A DNA stretch of 64,000 nucleotides from positions 62,001-126,000 of the forward strand of contig NZ_QJHL01000006.1 of the NCBI RefSeq assembly GCF_003202405.1, read 5' to 3'. A model generated the notes under the pieces. It was given only the letters and a program-made list of their open reading frames with translations, had not been told where the DNA came from and ran no database searches. Origin of the DNA: Flavobacterium hydrophilum (GTDB lineage: Bacteria; Bacteroidota; Bacteroidia; Flavobacteriales; Flavobacteriaceae). Positions 43,786 through 51,744 of this stretch are shown here, piece after piece (within the stretch, counting starts at the first letter, position 1; every line of letters begins with the position of its first letter). Position numbers and translations under genes: made by a program.

Positions 43786-44565
43786 ATGAAGAAAATTACT
43801 CTTTTAGGACTTTTAGTAATTAGTCTAAGCAGCTTTGCCCAGCAAAAATCTACCGGAGATGTTACTTTGTCTACGAATATGACAGCGAATTTAACATTAA
43901 ACAATACCACATCAAAAGCGACTTTAAAGCTTACCGGACCTTCAGACAGGTGGTTTGCTTTGCAATTTGGAAATTTTGGAGCAGGTGGCGGAATGGAAAC
44001 CGGGGAAGATTTTGTTTATGCTAATGGAACCACATTAATAGACGGAAATCACGCCGGATATGCTCAATTTCCCAATACAGATGCCTCACAAAGCTGGACG
44101 GTGACTTCAAATACAGTAACTTCAGGAATTAGAACTATAATAGCTGAACGAAATTTATCAACCGGAGACGCAAATGATTATACCTTTAATTATGCTAATA
44201 CGACTATTGATTTTGCCTGGTCACGAAGAAGTAATGCAGGATATGCGTTAAATAATCACGGAAGTGGTAATCGTGGTTATAATGTAAGTGTACCTTTGTC
44301 CGCTTCTTTAGGTGTAGATGATTTTAGTTTAAAAACTTCTGCTATTTATCCCAATCCGTCAAACGGCAATTTTAGTATTGAAACCAAAACTGGTTTAGAC
44401 AAAATAAATGTCTATTCTCAAACAGGCACATTGGTTGAAACCATTAACATTGAAGGTAAATCTAATACTGTGGAAGTATCGTTGAAAAGTTTGCAAACAG
44501 GAGTTTATCTAATTGAATTGCAAAATGATCAGGAAAAAACCTGGAAAAAAATTATTATTAGATAG
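43786..44565 (+). CDS. Type IX-secreted DOMON-like protein
   Basis: A 259-residue protein with signal peptide (to about 20), a DOMON-like domain (about 22-175) and a C-terminal type A sorting domain of the type IX secretion system (about 185-259; YPNPSNGNFSIE, SLQTGVYLIEL, KKIIIR). DOMON marks are WFALQFGNF, METGEDFVY, the AERNLSTGD block, and HGSGNRG at the end; this fold binds heme or sugars. It is thus predicted to reach the cell surface. It is the last gene of the ECF operon. Start set at the ATG 43786, not the TTG before it. Confidence 0.82.
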   Translation: MKKITLLGLLVISLSSFAQQKSTGDVTLSTNMTANLTLNNTTSKATLKLTGPSDRWFALQFGNFGAGGGMETGEDFVYANGTTLIDGNHAGYAQFPNTDASQSWTVTSNTVTSGIRTIIAERNLSTGDANDYTFNYANTTIDFAWSRRSNAGYALNNHGSGNRGYNVSVPLSASLGVDDFSLKTSAIYPNPSNGNFSIETKTGLDKINVYSQTGTLVETINIEGKSNTVEVSLKSLQTGVYLIELQNDQEKTWKKIIIR

Positions 44566-44726
44566 TTGAGAAGCTGTGCAGGAAACAGCTAAAATTAAAG
44601 ATTGTTTAGTAAACGCCAGATATGTTTTTCGAATGAATAAATATGTTTGGCGTTTTTGTTTTCAGATATTGACTTGGTTTGGAGAAATGCAGTTATTATA
44701 TTCAAAGTTTAATCTCTAAAAAGCAC

Positions 44727-44734
44727 TATTTTTG
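44727..44734 (+). promoter_or_regulatory. -7 element of the cupin gene
   Basis: TATTTTTG, 32 bases before the ATG at 44767. Confidence 0.5.
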
Positions 44735-44766
44735 CATTGTAATTAATTTTTTTAAAAAAAAACAAT

Positions 44767-45117
44767 ATGGAAGATTCAGTTGCAAGTGCCGAATTCCTTT
44801 TTGGTGAAGAAATTCAATGGGAAGTAGTTGGAGAAGGTGTAAAACGTAAAATTCTTGCTTTTGATAATCGCGTTATGTTAGTGAATGTATATTTTGAAAC
44901 AGGAGCTGTAGGTGCTTTACACGAACATTATCATACTCAGGTAACTTATGTAGCAAAAGGCAAATTTGATGTTACCATAAACGGAGTAACAAAATTGTTA
45001 AAGGAAGGAGACAGTTTTTATATTCCGCCTCATGCAATTCATGGTGTTTTGTGTGTAGAAGAAGGAATGCTGACAGATGTTTTTAGTCCGATGCGTGAAG
45101 ATTTCATGAAGTACTAA
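44767..45117 (+). CDS. Cupin-domain protein
   Basis: A 116-residue single-domain cupin, a small beta-barrel. The first motif is seen as LHEHYHTQVTYVAKG (three His positions for a metal) and the second as PPHAIHGV; a metal site is likely. No enzyme is assigned; single cupins of this kind act as isomerases, dioxygenases or sugar-binding sensors. It stands alone, after the ECF operon, and is followed by an MFS gene with its own promoter. Confidence 0.88.
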   Translation: MEDSVASAEFLFGEEIQWEVVGEGVKRKILAFDNRVMLVNVYFETGAVGALHEHYHTQVTYVAKGKFDVTINGVTKLLKEGDSFYIPPHAIHGVLCVEEGMLTDVFSPMREDFMKY

Positions 45118-45189
45118 AATCATAAGAATTCACAAAACTTAAAATATATCGGACTCGAAATTTGAAAAATTTATACATTTTTTAAAGTT

Positions 45190-45216
45190 TTGATAAAGAT
45201 TAGATTGGTATTTTTG
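45190..45216 (+). promoter_or_regulatory. Promoter of the MFS gene, almost touching its start codon
   Basis: TTG (45190-45192), 16 bases, TATTTTTG (45209-45216). The ATG is at 45221, so the mRNA would begin at or next to the start codon. Confidence 0.6.
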
Positions 45217-45220
45217 CAAA

Positions 45221-46387
45221 ATGAATTTATCCAAAACGAATGTCTTATTTATGGCAGTTTGCACTGGACTTATAGTTGCAAATCTGTATTACTGCCAGCC
45301 TTTAATTGTTTTAATTGCCAACGAATTTAAAATTCCTGAAGCTAATGCAGGCACAATAACCTACCTAACCCAGGCTGGATATGCCATTGGTTTGTTTTTT
45401 ATGGTTCCGCTGGGCGATAAAATCGAACGCAAAAAACAAATCTTAATTACCACTTTTGCTTCTGTAATTGCCTTGATAATTGCAGCTACGGCAAAAAGTT
45501 TCCTGATATTGCAAATTGCTTCTGTACTTATAGGAGTTACTTCAATAGTACCACAGCTTATTTTACCTTTAGCAGCGTCATTAAGTGGTCATGAACAAAG
45601 AGGAAAAGTTATTGGAACTATTATGAGCGGCTTACTGGTTGGTATTTTACTTTCCAGAACTTTAAGCGGTTTTATTGGACAGTTTTTAGGCTGGAGATCT
45701 ATGTTTTATATTGCTGCCGGAATTTGTCTTTTGATCTTTTTTGTCATTCAGAATAAATTCCCTGTCAATAAACCGCAGTTTCAGGGATCTTACGGCCAGT
45801 TAATCCAATCTCTTTTTACATTAATAAAAACGCAGCCTGTCCTGCGCGAAGCCACTTTAATAAATGTATTCAGTTTTGCTCAGTTTGGAGCTTTCTGGAC
45901 TACTATGGTTTTATTGCTTTCGGGAGAGCCTTTTAATTTTAACAGTGCTACAATAGGTCTGTTCGGAATTGTTGGCGCTTCAGGAGCTTTGGCAGCGCCT
46001 TTAGTTGGAAAAATGGGAGACAAAGGAGGTTCAAGAGTAGCAGTTGGTTATGGTTGTTTATTAATACTAATCAGCTTTTTGGTTTTTTATTTTTCAATAG
46101 AAAGTGTTATCGGAATTGCTATTGGAATTGTATTTATTGACATCGGAATTCAGGGTGTTCATATTTCAAATCAAACCCGTGTGTATTCGTTACTTCCGGA
46201 AGCCAGAAACAGATTAAATACGGTTTTTATGTCGTTTAGCTTTTTAGGAACAGCAGCCGGATCAGCTTACGGGTTGTTATTATGGAAATTAGGAGGCTGG
46301 CACGCCGTAACTATCGGATGTGTGGGCTTGTCAATATTAGCCTTAACAGTTTACGGACTTACTTATAAATCAAAATCTAAAAAATAG
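45221..46387 (+). CDS. MFS transporter
   Basis: A 388-residue inner-membrane protein with about 12 predicted helices, MFS motif A as PLGDKIERKKQ between helices 2 and 3, and the usual GFIGQFLGWRSMF segment at helix 5. It belongs to the small efflux-type MFS (YfhI/NepI-like length). The substrate is unknown. The promoter ends four bases before the ATG, so the message is probably leaderless, unless translation starts later at an unseen codon. Confidence 0.9.
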   Translation: MNLSKTNVLFMAVCTGLIVANLYYCQPLIVLIANEFKIPEANAGTITYLTQAGYAIGLFFMVPLGDKIERKKQILITTFASVIALIIAATAKSFLILQIASVLIGVTSIVPQLILPLAASLSGHEQRGKVIGTIMSGLLVGILLSRTLSGFIGQFLGWRSMFYIAAGICLLIFFVIQNKFPVNKPQFQGSYGQLIQSLFTLIKTQPVLREATLINVFSFAQFGAFWTTMVLLLSGEPFNFNSATIGLFGIVGASGALAAPLVGKMGDKGGSRVAVGYGCLLILISFLVFYFSIESVIGIAIGIVFIDIGIQGVHISNQTRVYSLLPEARNRLNTVFMSFSFLGTAAGSAYGLLLWKLGGWHAVTIGCVGLSILALTVYGLTYKSKSKK

Positions 46388-46397
46388 AAAGCACAAA

Positions 46398-46424
46398 TTG
46401 ATATAAAATTAATTTGTAAATTTG
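46398..46424 (+). promoter_or_regulatory. Promoter of the dual-domain PPIase gene
   Basis: TTG (46398-46400), 16 bases, TAAATTTG (46417-46424); the ATG follows 23 bases later. Confidence 0.65.
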
Positions 46425-46447
46425 CGTTCAATTAAAAAATAACAACA

Positions 46448-47380
46448 ATGGAAAACGGAATATACGCTAAATTCAATACTAGTAAAGGTTCGATTTTAGT
46501 AAAATTAGCACACGAATTAGCACCAGGAACCGTAGGGAATTTTGTAGCTCTTGCAGAAGGAAATATGGAAAATAAAGTAAAACCTCAGGGACAAAAATTC
46601 TATGACGGTTTAACTTTTCACAGAGTTATTCCTGATTTTATGATTCAGGGTGGTTGTCCTAAAGGAACAGGAACTGGTGATCCGGGATATAAATTTGATG
46701 ATGAATTTCACCCAAGTTTAAAACACGATCGTCCTGGAGTTTTGGCAATGGCAAATTCAGGACCTGCAAGTAACGGTTCTCAGTTTTATATCACACACGT
46801 TCCTACTTCATGGTTAGACAATAAACACACTGTTTTTGGACATGTTATCGAAGGTCAGGATGTTGTGGATGCTGTTGCTCAGGGAGATAATTTGGATGCT
46901 GTTGAAATTATCAGAGTTGGAGAAGAAGCTCAAAAATGGAATGCTATCGAAGCTTTTATTAGTTTAAAAGGAGCGCGTCTAAAAAGAGAAGCAGCTTTAA
47001 AAGCAGAATCTGAAGCAAAAATGGAGCAATTAGCTGCCGGTTTTGATAAAACAGATAGCGGTTTACGTTACAAAATGATTCAAAAAGGAGATGGTAAAAA
47101 AGCTGAAGCCGGAAAAACTGTTTCTGTACACTACGAAGGATCTTTAGAAAATGGAAAAGTTTTTGATTCTTCTTACCCAAGAAAAAAACCAATCGAATTC
47201 AGATTAGGTCAGGGTCAGGTTATCGAAGGATGGGATGAAGGTATTGCTTTATTACAAGTAGGAGACAAAGCTCGTTTTGTAATTCCGTCTGATTTAGCAT
47301 ATGGACCATCAGGTGCAGGAGGTGTAATTCCTCCACATGCTACTCTAATTTTTGATGTAGAATTAATGGATGTAAAATAA
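46448..47380 (+). CDS. Peptidyl-prolyl isomerase with cyclophilin and FKBP domains fused
   Basis: A 310-residue protein. Residues 1-160 form a cyclophilin (FYDGLTFHRVIPDFMIQGG, then NGSQFYITHVPTSWLDNKHTVFG); a short Lys/Glu/Ala-rich helix follows; residues about 205-310 form an FKBP (KTVSVHYEGSLENGKVFDSSY, VIPSDLAYG, VIPPHATLIFDVELM). Both speed cis-trans proline turns in protein folding. No signal peptide, so cytoplasmic. Fusions of the two unrelated PPIase types have been reported for a few bacteria and protists, with the cyclophilin-first order in Bacteroidota. Confidence 0.95.
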   Translation: MENGIYAKFNTSKGSILVKLAHELAPGTVGNFVALAEGNMENKVKPQGQKFYDGLTFHRVIPDFMIQGGCPKGTGTGDPGYKFDDEFHPSLKHDRPGVLAMANSGPASNGSQFYITHVPTSWLDNKHTVFGHVIEGQDVVDAVAQGDNLDAVEIIRVGEEAQKWNAIEAFISLKGARLKREAALKAESEAKMEQLAAGFDKTDSGLRYKMIQKGDGKKAEAGKTVSVHYEGSLENGKVFDSSYPRKKPIEFRLGQGQVIEGWDEGIALLQVGDKARFVIPSDLAYGPSGAGGVIPPHATLIFDVELMDVK

Positions 47381-47406
47381 GATTTTTAGATGCATTTATA
47401 ATAATG

Positions 47407-47438
47407 TCCCATTCGGTTTCCGGATGGGATTTTTTTTG
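47407..47438 (+). terminator. Terminator of the PPIase gene
   Basis: TCCCATTCGG (47407-47416) pairs with CCGGATGGGA (47420-47429; one G-T pair) around a TTT loop, then a T tract. Confidence 0.92.
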
Positions 47439-47462
47439 CTTCTGTAAAAAAAATATAGAAAT

Positions 47463-47493
47463 AAAAAAAACACCTTCATTGATGAGGTGTTTT
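47463..47493 (-). terminator. Terminator of the GreA-like gene (minus strand)
   Basis: AAAACACCTTC (47467-47477) pairs with GATGAGGTGTTTT (47481-47493) with slight imperfection; on the minus strand it reads into a T run. Confidence 0.75.
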
Positions 47494-47498
47494 AAAAA

Positions 47499-47894
47499 TT
47501 AAGAATTCGATACAGAAGCATTGTTTACTTCAATGATTTTTAATGTTTTTATTCCGGCAGGTAATTCCCAGTCTACTTGGTCGTTTTCTTTAAAACCAAT
47601 TATGGCAACACTTAAAGGCGCTAAAATTGATATTTTTCTCTCTTTAACATCGGATAAAGAAGGCAAAACAATTTGAATTTTCATTTGTTTATTTGCTTTT
47701 ACATCCTCAATTGTTACATGCGAATTGATTCGGATAACAGAATTGTCGAGAAGACTTTCTTCACTGATAATGGCACGGTCTAACTCTTGAGAAAGCAGTC
47801 CTGCTTCTTTGGCGTTTGTGTCATTTTTACTTTTTAATATCAATTCCCGTAAGAACTGATAATCTTTTTTGCAGAAAATAGGTGTTGGTTTCAT
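47499..47894 (-). CDS. GreA/GreB-family transcription factor, Rnk-like
   Basis: A 131-residue protein with a short N-terminal helical part and a C-terminal GreA/GreB FK506-like domain (about 50-125; SVIRINSHVTIEDV, ISILAPLSVAIIGFKENDQVDWELPAG). The size matches the Rnk type, which binds RNA polymerase, rather than full GreA (158 residues with a long coiled coil). True transcript-cleavage activity needs the acidic tip of the coiled coil and is unlikely. Role: probably modulates RNA polymerase. Confidence 0.9.
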   Translation of the reverse strand: MKPTPIFCKKDYQFLRELILKSKNDTNAKEAGLLSQELDRAIISEESLLDNSVIRINSHVTIEDVKANKQMKIQIVLPSLSDVKERKISILAPLSVAIIGFKENDQVDWELPAGIKTLKIIEVNNASVSNS

Positions 47895-48258
47895 TTTTTT
47901 TATTGTTATTAATATTGATAATCAGTTTGTTGTGTAAAAATTAAGATTGCACTAATATGCAAATTGAAATCTGTGTTTCGAGTTTTGGTTGTGTGGAAAT
48001 AGTTATTTTATTTGAAAGAAGAAATCCCTCAAATAGAAAAACATAATTAAAACTGTGTAAAAATCCTCCGTCTGAAAGAAGAAAATGAAATAGACGGAGG
48101 CCTAATTAATAAAGGCCTTATTGTGTGAAATAATTACAGCCGCAATTGGTTTCCTCCTAAGGGGAAACAGTAGTGTATAAGCTATAAATAATATAATATT
48201 CACCATTCTATAAAATGTACTGGAATTGTAAAGATAAGAAAACGGAATTAAATAAAAT
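47895..48258. other. Intergenic stretch of 364 bases with three hairpins
   Basis: The right half holds three neighbouring hairpins: CCTCCGTCT/AGACGGAGG (48065-48073 with 48092-48100), AGGCCT/AGGCCT (48098-48103 with 48113-48118) and GTTTCC/GGAAAC (48149-48154 with 48163-48168). They lie downstream of the thioredoxin-like gene on the minus strand. No coding frame seems real; the rest is AT-rich. Confidence 0.5.
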
Positions 48259-48813
48259 CTATTTCCATTTAATGTTACAGCCGATGCTTGGTTTTTGGGT
48301 TTCATTTAAACTTCTGTTGTAAATCAAAGCATCAATAGCACTCCGTAAATCGTTTCCGCTTAAAGGAATTCCGTTTCCGGGTCTTGAATCATCTAATTGA
48401 CCTCTGTAAGATAAACGGTTTTGATTATCAAACAGATAAAAATCAGGAGTACAGGCTGCATCATAGGCTTTTGCTACTTCCTGTGTTTCATCAAATAAAT
48501 AAGGAAAATCTATTTTATTTTCAAAAGCAAATTCAGTCATCATTTCTGGTGAATCCTGTGGGAATTTCTCAATATCATTACTCGAAATCGCAATAATACC
48601 AATTCCCTGAACCCGATAATCATTAGCAATCATGACAATTTCTTTGATTACATGAAGTACAAAAGGACAATGATTGCACATAAAAATGACAAGTGTACCT
48701 TTAGATCCTTTTAAATCTTCAAAAGAATATTCATGATTAGAATTGGTATCTTTTAGATAGAAGTTTGGAGAAATAGTCCCAAGCGGAATCATATTTGAAG
48801 GAGTTCGTGCCAT
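48259..48813 (-). CDS. Thioredoxin-like (redoxin/AhpC-TSA) protein
   Basis: A 184-residue protein of the thioredoxin-like superfamily with C46-NH-C49 (FMCNHCPF), a pair of redox cysteines, and the cis-Pro region AACTPDFYLFD. The family (redoxin domain, AhpC/TSA-like) is common in Bacteroidota and some members are thiol peroxidases. It lacks a signal peptide, so it is cytosolic. The Asn-His pair between the Cys differs from the Gly-Pro of thioredoxin, making it a weaker reductant. It stands alone with a long 3' region. Confidence 0.88.
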   Translation of the reverse strand: MARTPSNMIPLGTISPNFYLKDTNSNHEYSFEDLKGSKGTLVIFMCNHCPFVLHVIKEIVMIANDYRVQGIGIIAISSNDIEKFPQDSPEMMTEFAFENKIDFPYLFDETQEVAKAYDAACTPDFYLFDNQNRLSYRGQLDDSRPGNGIPLSGNDLRSAIDALIYNRSLNETQKPSIGCNIKWK

Positions 48814-48932
48814 TTTTTCTAGAGAATTAGTTATTCAAAAATAACTTTTAATTCTGTAAAAGAAAGTGACGCCTGTAAAAAATATATCCAAAGAAATTAT
48901 AGAAGTAAAGTTCTTTGGATATAAATTATTTT

Positions 48933-49826
48933 TTATGCGTTTAAGAAGTTGAGCAGGTCCTGGTTCAAACGGTCTTTTTCTGTGTAGAATAATCCGTGCG
49001 GTGCGCCTTCATAAATTACAAAAGTATTGTTAGCTATGGCTTCAGCAGTTTTTTGAGAACTCACTTCAATTGGAACATTCTTATCATCATCTCCATGAAT
49101 AATCAAGGTAGGAACTTTTATGGCTTGCAGTTCATCCCTAAAATCTGTATTCGATAAAGATTCTGCACATTTTAATGTTGCTCTTGGAGAAGCTAATGAA
49201 CATAGATTTCTGTAATATTCTAATAAAGGAGTACTTAGTGGTTTGTTGATTATATTAACGCCAAAAAAAGTTTTTCCAAAATTTTCAAGAAACCCTATTC
49301 TGTCTTCTCTTATTGCATCCGCAGTTGCTTCGCCTTTTTCTTTTGGGCGCCCTTCGGGATTATCATCTGTTTTTAATAAAAAAGGAATAATTGATGAAAT
49401 TAAAGCTGCTTTTGTAACGCCTTTTCCAGCATGACGGCTGAAATAGCGTACGACTTCGCCACCTCCCATAGAAAAGCCTACAAGTGTGGCATTTTCTAAT
49501 TGAAGCTGCTCTATAATTTCTTTTAAATCATCTGACAATGTATCGTAATCATAACCATCCCAAGGTTGTGATGATTTACCAAAACCACGACGATCATATG
49601 CGATTACCCTAAAGTTATTCTGAACTAAAAATTCAATTTGATATTCCCACATTTCATTAGAAAGCGGCCATCCATGAATCAAAATTACAGGTTTTCCTTT
49701 TCCGTAATCTCTCACATAAAGTTTTACATTTTGGGCAGTTTCAATGTATTTATCTGTGTTTTGGAGTTGAATATCAAATTCTGAATCTCTAAGAGATATA
49801 TTGGCGTGTGTTAGACTATTTTCCAT
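48933..49826 (-). CDS. Alpha/beta hydrolase (non-heme haloperoxidase-like)
   Basis: A 297-residue hydrolase. Core parts: oxyanion motif LIHGWPLS, nucleophile elbow VGFSMGGGE, the acid in IIHGDDDKNVP, and the His in GAPHGLFYT. The sequence YDRRGFGKSSQPWDGYDYDTL is diagnostic of the chloroperoxidase/perhydrolase branch, whose natural activity is ester hydrolysis. The N-terminal 25 residues are an extension relative to that family. It is divergent from the tRNA-binding protein gene at 49952. Confidence 0.9.
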   Translation of the reverse strand: MENSLTHANISLRDSEFDIQLQNTDKYIETAQNVKLYVRDYGKGKPVILIHGWPLSNEMWEYQIEFLVQNNFRVIAYDRRGFGKSSQPWDGYDYDTLSDDLKEIIEQLQLENATLVGFSMGGGEVVRYFSRHAGKGVTKAALISSIIPFLLKTDDNPEGRPKEKGEATADAIREDRIGFLENFGKTFFGVNIINKPLSTPLLEYYRNLCSLASPRATLKCAESLSNTDFRDELQAIKVPTLIIHGDDDKNVPIEVSSQKTAEAIANNTFVIYEGAPHGLFYTEKDRLNQDLLNFLNA

Positions 49827-49923
49827 TTCCGTATTTTTAGTTGGCTAATAATTTGATTTGTAAAATTAAAACCATAGCTAAAAAAAGGGTTATAGAATTA
49901 GTATCATTTAATTACAAAATTAA

Positions 49924-49931
49924 TAGGTTTG
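49924..49931 (+). promoter_or_regulatory. -7 element of the CsaA-like gene
   Basis: TAGGTTTG, 20 bases before the ATG at 49952; fixes the start and excludes the longer frame from 49841. Confidence 0.55.
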
Positions 49932-49951
49932 CAAATAAACTAAGAAATAAA

Positions 49952-50287
49952 ATGGATTTAACCTGGAACGAATTTGAAAGAAGCGACATGCGTGTTGGAA
50001 CCATAATCGAGATAAATGATTTTCCTGAAGCGAGAAAACCAGCCTATCAGCTTACAATTGATTTTGGATCCGAAATTGGTATTCGAAAATCATCGGCACA
50101 AATTACAAAGCGTTATCAAAAAGAAGATTTGCTCAATCGGCAGATTGTGGCTGTTGTAAATTTTCCTAAAAAACAAATAGGAAAATTTATGAGTGAATGT
50201 CTGGTATTGGGAGCAGTAGGTGAGGAGGGAGACGTAATTTTATTAGCTCCCGATTTTAAAATAGAAAATGGTTTGCGAATAGGCTAA
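49952..50287 (+). CDS. tRNA-binding domain protein (CsaA-like)
   Basis: A 111-residue protein made of a single EMAPII-type OB-fold tRNA-binding domain. Conserved parts: SDMRVGTIIEINDFPEARKPAYQL and RQIVAVVNFPKKQIGKFMSECLVLG. Length equals that of CsaA, a protein linked to secretion and possibly a chaperone that binds tRNA. The start at 49952 gives the normal family N-terminus and agrees with the promoter. The name csaA is not assigned here because most bacterial homologues are of unknown function. Confidence 0.9.
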   Translation: MDLTWNEFERSDMRVGTIIEINDFPEARKPAYQLTIDFGSEIGIRKSSAQITKRYQKEDLLNRQIVAVVNFPKKQIGKFMSECLVLGAVGEEGDVILLAPDFKIENGLRIG

Positions 50288-50290
50288 ATA

Positions 50291-50326
50291 ATTTTCAGTC
50301 ACAGCATAAAAGCTGAGACTGAAAAT
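50291..50326. terminator. Bidirectional terminator between convergent genes
   Basis: ATTTTCAGTC (50291-50300) pairs with GACTGAAAAT (50317-50326), with an inner CAGC/GCTG pair after one mismatch. T runs lie on both sides, so it can serve both strands. Confidence 0.85.
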
Positions 50327-50334
50327 CTTTAAAA

Positions 50335-50880
50335 TTATTTTAGTTTTTCGATCAGCTTCTGCAAAATTAACTGTCCTTCTTCCCAATATTTTAAATCAGA
50401 ATCAGAGTTGATATGTCCTTGCTGTCCCACATTTATAAAATCGCTTCCCCACATTTTTGCAAAATATTGTTTTCTTTCGAAAGAAGCATACGGGTCATTT
50501 TCGCTCGCCACTACAATTGAAGGAAATGGCAATTGATAAAGTGGCATTGGTGAAAAATTTCGAATAATATCTGGTGTATGTTTTGGCGAATCAACATCTG
50601 CGGGAGCTACCAGTAAAGCTCCAATTATATTTTTATTATTATTTGTTTCTGCCCAATGTAATACTAAGGAAACTGCCAGACTATGCGCCACTAAAATCGT
50701 TGGGCGTTCCAATTTGCCTATTTCTTCATTTAATCTTTTAAGCCATTCTTCCCGAACTGGTTCATCCCAATTGTCCTGAATCAAACGAATCGAGTTTTTG
50801 AATTTTTCGTGCCAAAAGGTTTGCCAGTGTTTCTCACCTGAATTTCCCAGTCCGGGTAAAATTAATAGTTGTGTCTCCAT
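50335..50880 (-). CDS. RBBP9/YdeN-family alpha/beta hydrolase
   Basis: A 181-residue small serine hydrolase. The family start LLILPGLGNSGEKHWQTFW, nucleophile motif VAHSLAVS, acid in ASENDPYAS and His in GQQGHINSDS all fit RBBP9/YdeN. The substrate is unknown. It follows the secreted esterase gene by 21 bases and is the last gene of the bglX operon (minus strand), with the terminator at 50291 after it. Confidence 0.92.
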   Translation of the reverse strand: METQLLILPGLGNSGEKHWQTFWHEKFKNSIRLIQDNWDEPVREEWLKRLNEEIGKLERPTILVAHSLAVSLVLHWAETNNNKNIIGALLVAPADVDSPKHTPDIIRNFSPMPLYQLPFPSIVVASENDPYASFERKQYFAKMWGSDFINVGQQGHINSDSDLKYWEEGQLILQKLIEKLK

Positions 50881-50901
50881 TGCCGTGGATTTTTTAAATA
50901 A

Positions 50902-51732
50902 TTATTTTTTAGGTTGCTTTTCTTTTATAATGCGGTTTACTTCGTTTACAAGTAATGGAAAACCAGGTTCAGTCATACCATGGCCATATCCATCTAATTT
51001 GTAAAGCTTGGTTTGTTTATGTCCCACAAGTTTCATCATACGTTCCATATAAGCATTTTCTTCATATCTGCCTAACATTTCCAGTTCACGATCTCCGGTA
51101 ATTAATAAAACAGGGGGAGCATCTGAACGAACATAAAATAAAGGGGCAAAAGTATCAATTGTTGGTTGTTTTTCAGGAATTCCGTTTTCTCTTCTAATTT
51201 CAAAATGGGTAATGCATTGGCTGCTAAACGGAATTAATCCTGCAATTTTATTGGCATCAATGTTTTCTTTTTGCAACCATTTTTTATCCAGACCAGTCAT
51301 TAATGTAAGATAAGCGCCGGCAGAATGCCCTGATACAAAAATTAAGGAAGTATCGCCTCCGTAACCTGCAATGTTATTAAAAGCCCAGGCTACAGCTGCT
51401 GCTGCATCTTCAATACATTTTGCGGCTTTTACTTTTGGAGATAACCTGTAATTAACACCAATAATGGCAAAACCTTTATTTTTTAATGCTTCGGGTATTT
51501 CTTTGCTTCCGCCAGTTAATCCACCGCCATGAAACCAGACTATGGTGGCAAATCCTTTGATGTTTTTAGGGTAATAAATATCTAAAACGCATCTTTCATT
51601 AATGTAGGAGTCAGATTTATTGGTTGCTGCACTGTAATATTGAATGTTTTCTTTTACATCATATTCTGATTTTTGAGCAAAAGAGGAAATTCCAACAATA
51701 AACAAACTAAGTAAAAATGCTATTTTCTTCAT
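50902..51732 (-). CDS. Secreted alpha/beta-hydrolase esterase (BD-FAE-like)
   Basis: A 276-residue protein with signal peptide (to about 19, ISSFAQ). The esterase marks are HGGGLTGGS (oxyanion), VSGHSAGAYL (Ser nucleophile) and GYGHGM (His). The arrangement is that of bifunctional carbohydrate/feruloyl esterases and related carboxylesterases, which act on plant cell-wall esters; activity cannot be confirmed. It lies 12 bases after a GH3 glucosidase, which supports a carbohydrate link. Confidence 0.85.
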   Translation of the reverse strand: MKKIAFLLSLFIVGISSFAQKSEYDVKENIQYYSAATNKSDSYINERCVLDIYYPKNIKGFATIVWFHGGGLTGGSKEIPEALKNKGFAIIGVNYRLSPKVKAAKCIEDAAAAVAWAFNNIAGYGGDTSLIFVSGHSAGAYLTLMTGLDKKWLQKENIDANKIAGLIPFSSQCITHFEIRRENGIPEKQPTIDTFAPLFYVRSDAPPVLLITGDRELEMLGRYEENAYMERMMKLVGHKQTKLYKLDGYGHGMTEPGFPLLVNEVNRIIKEKQPKK

Positions 51733-51744
51733 ATATAAATTATT

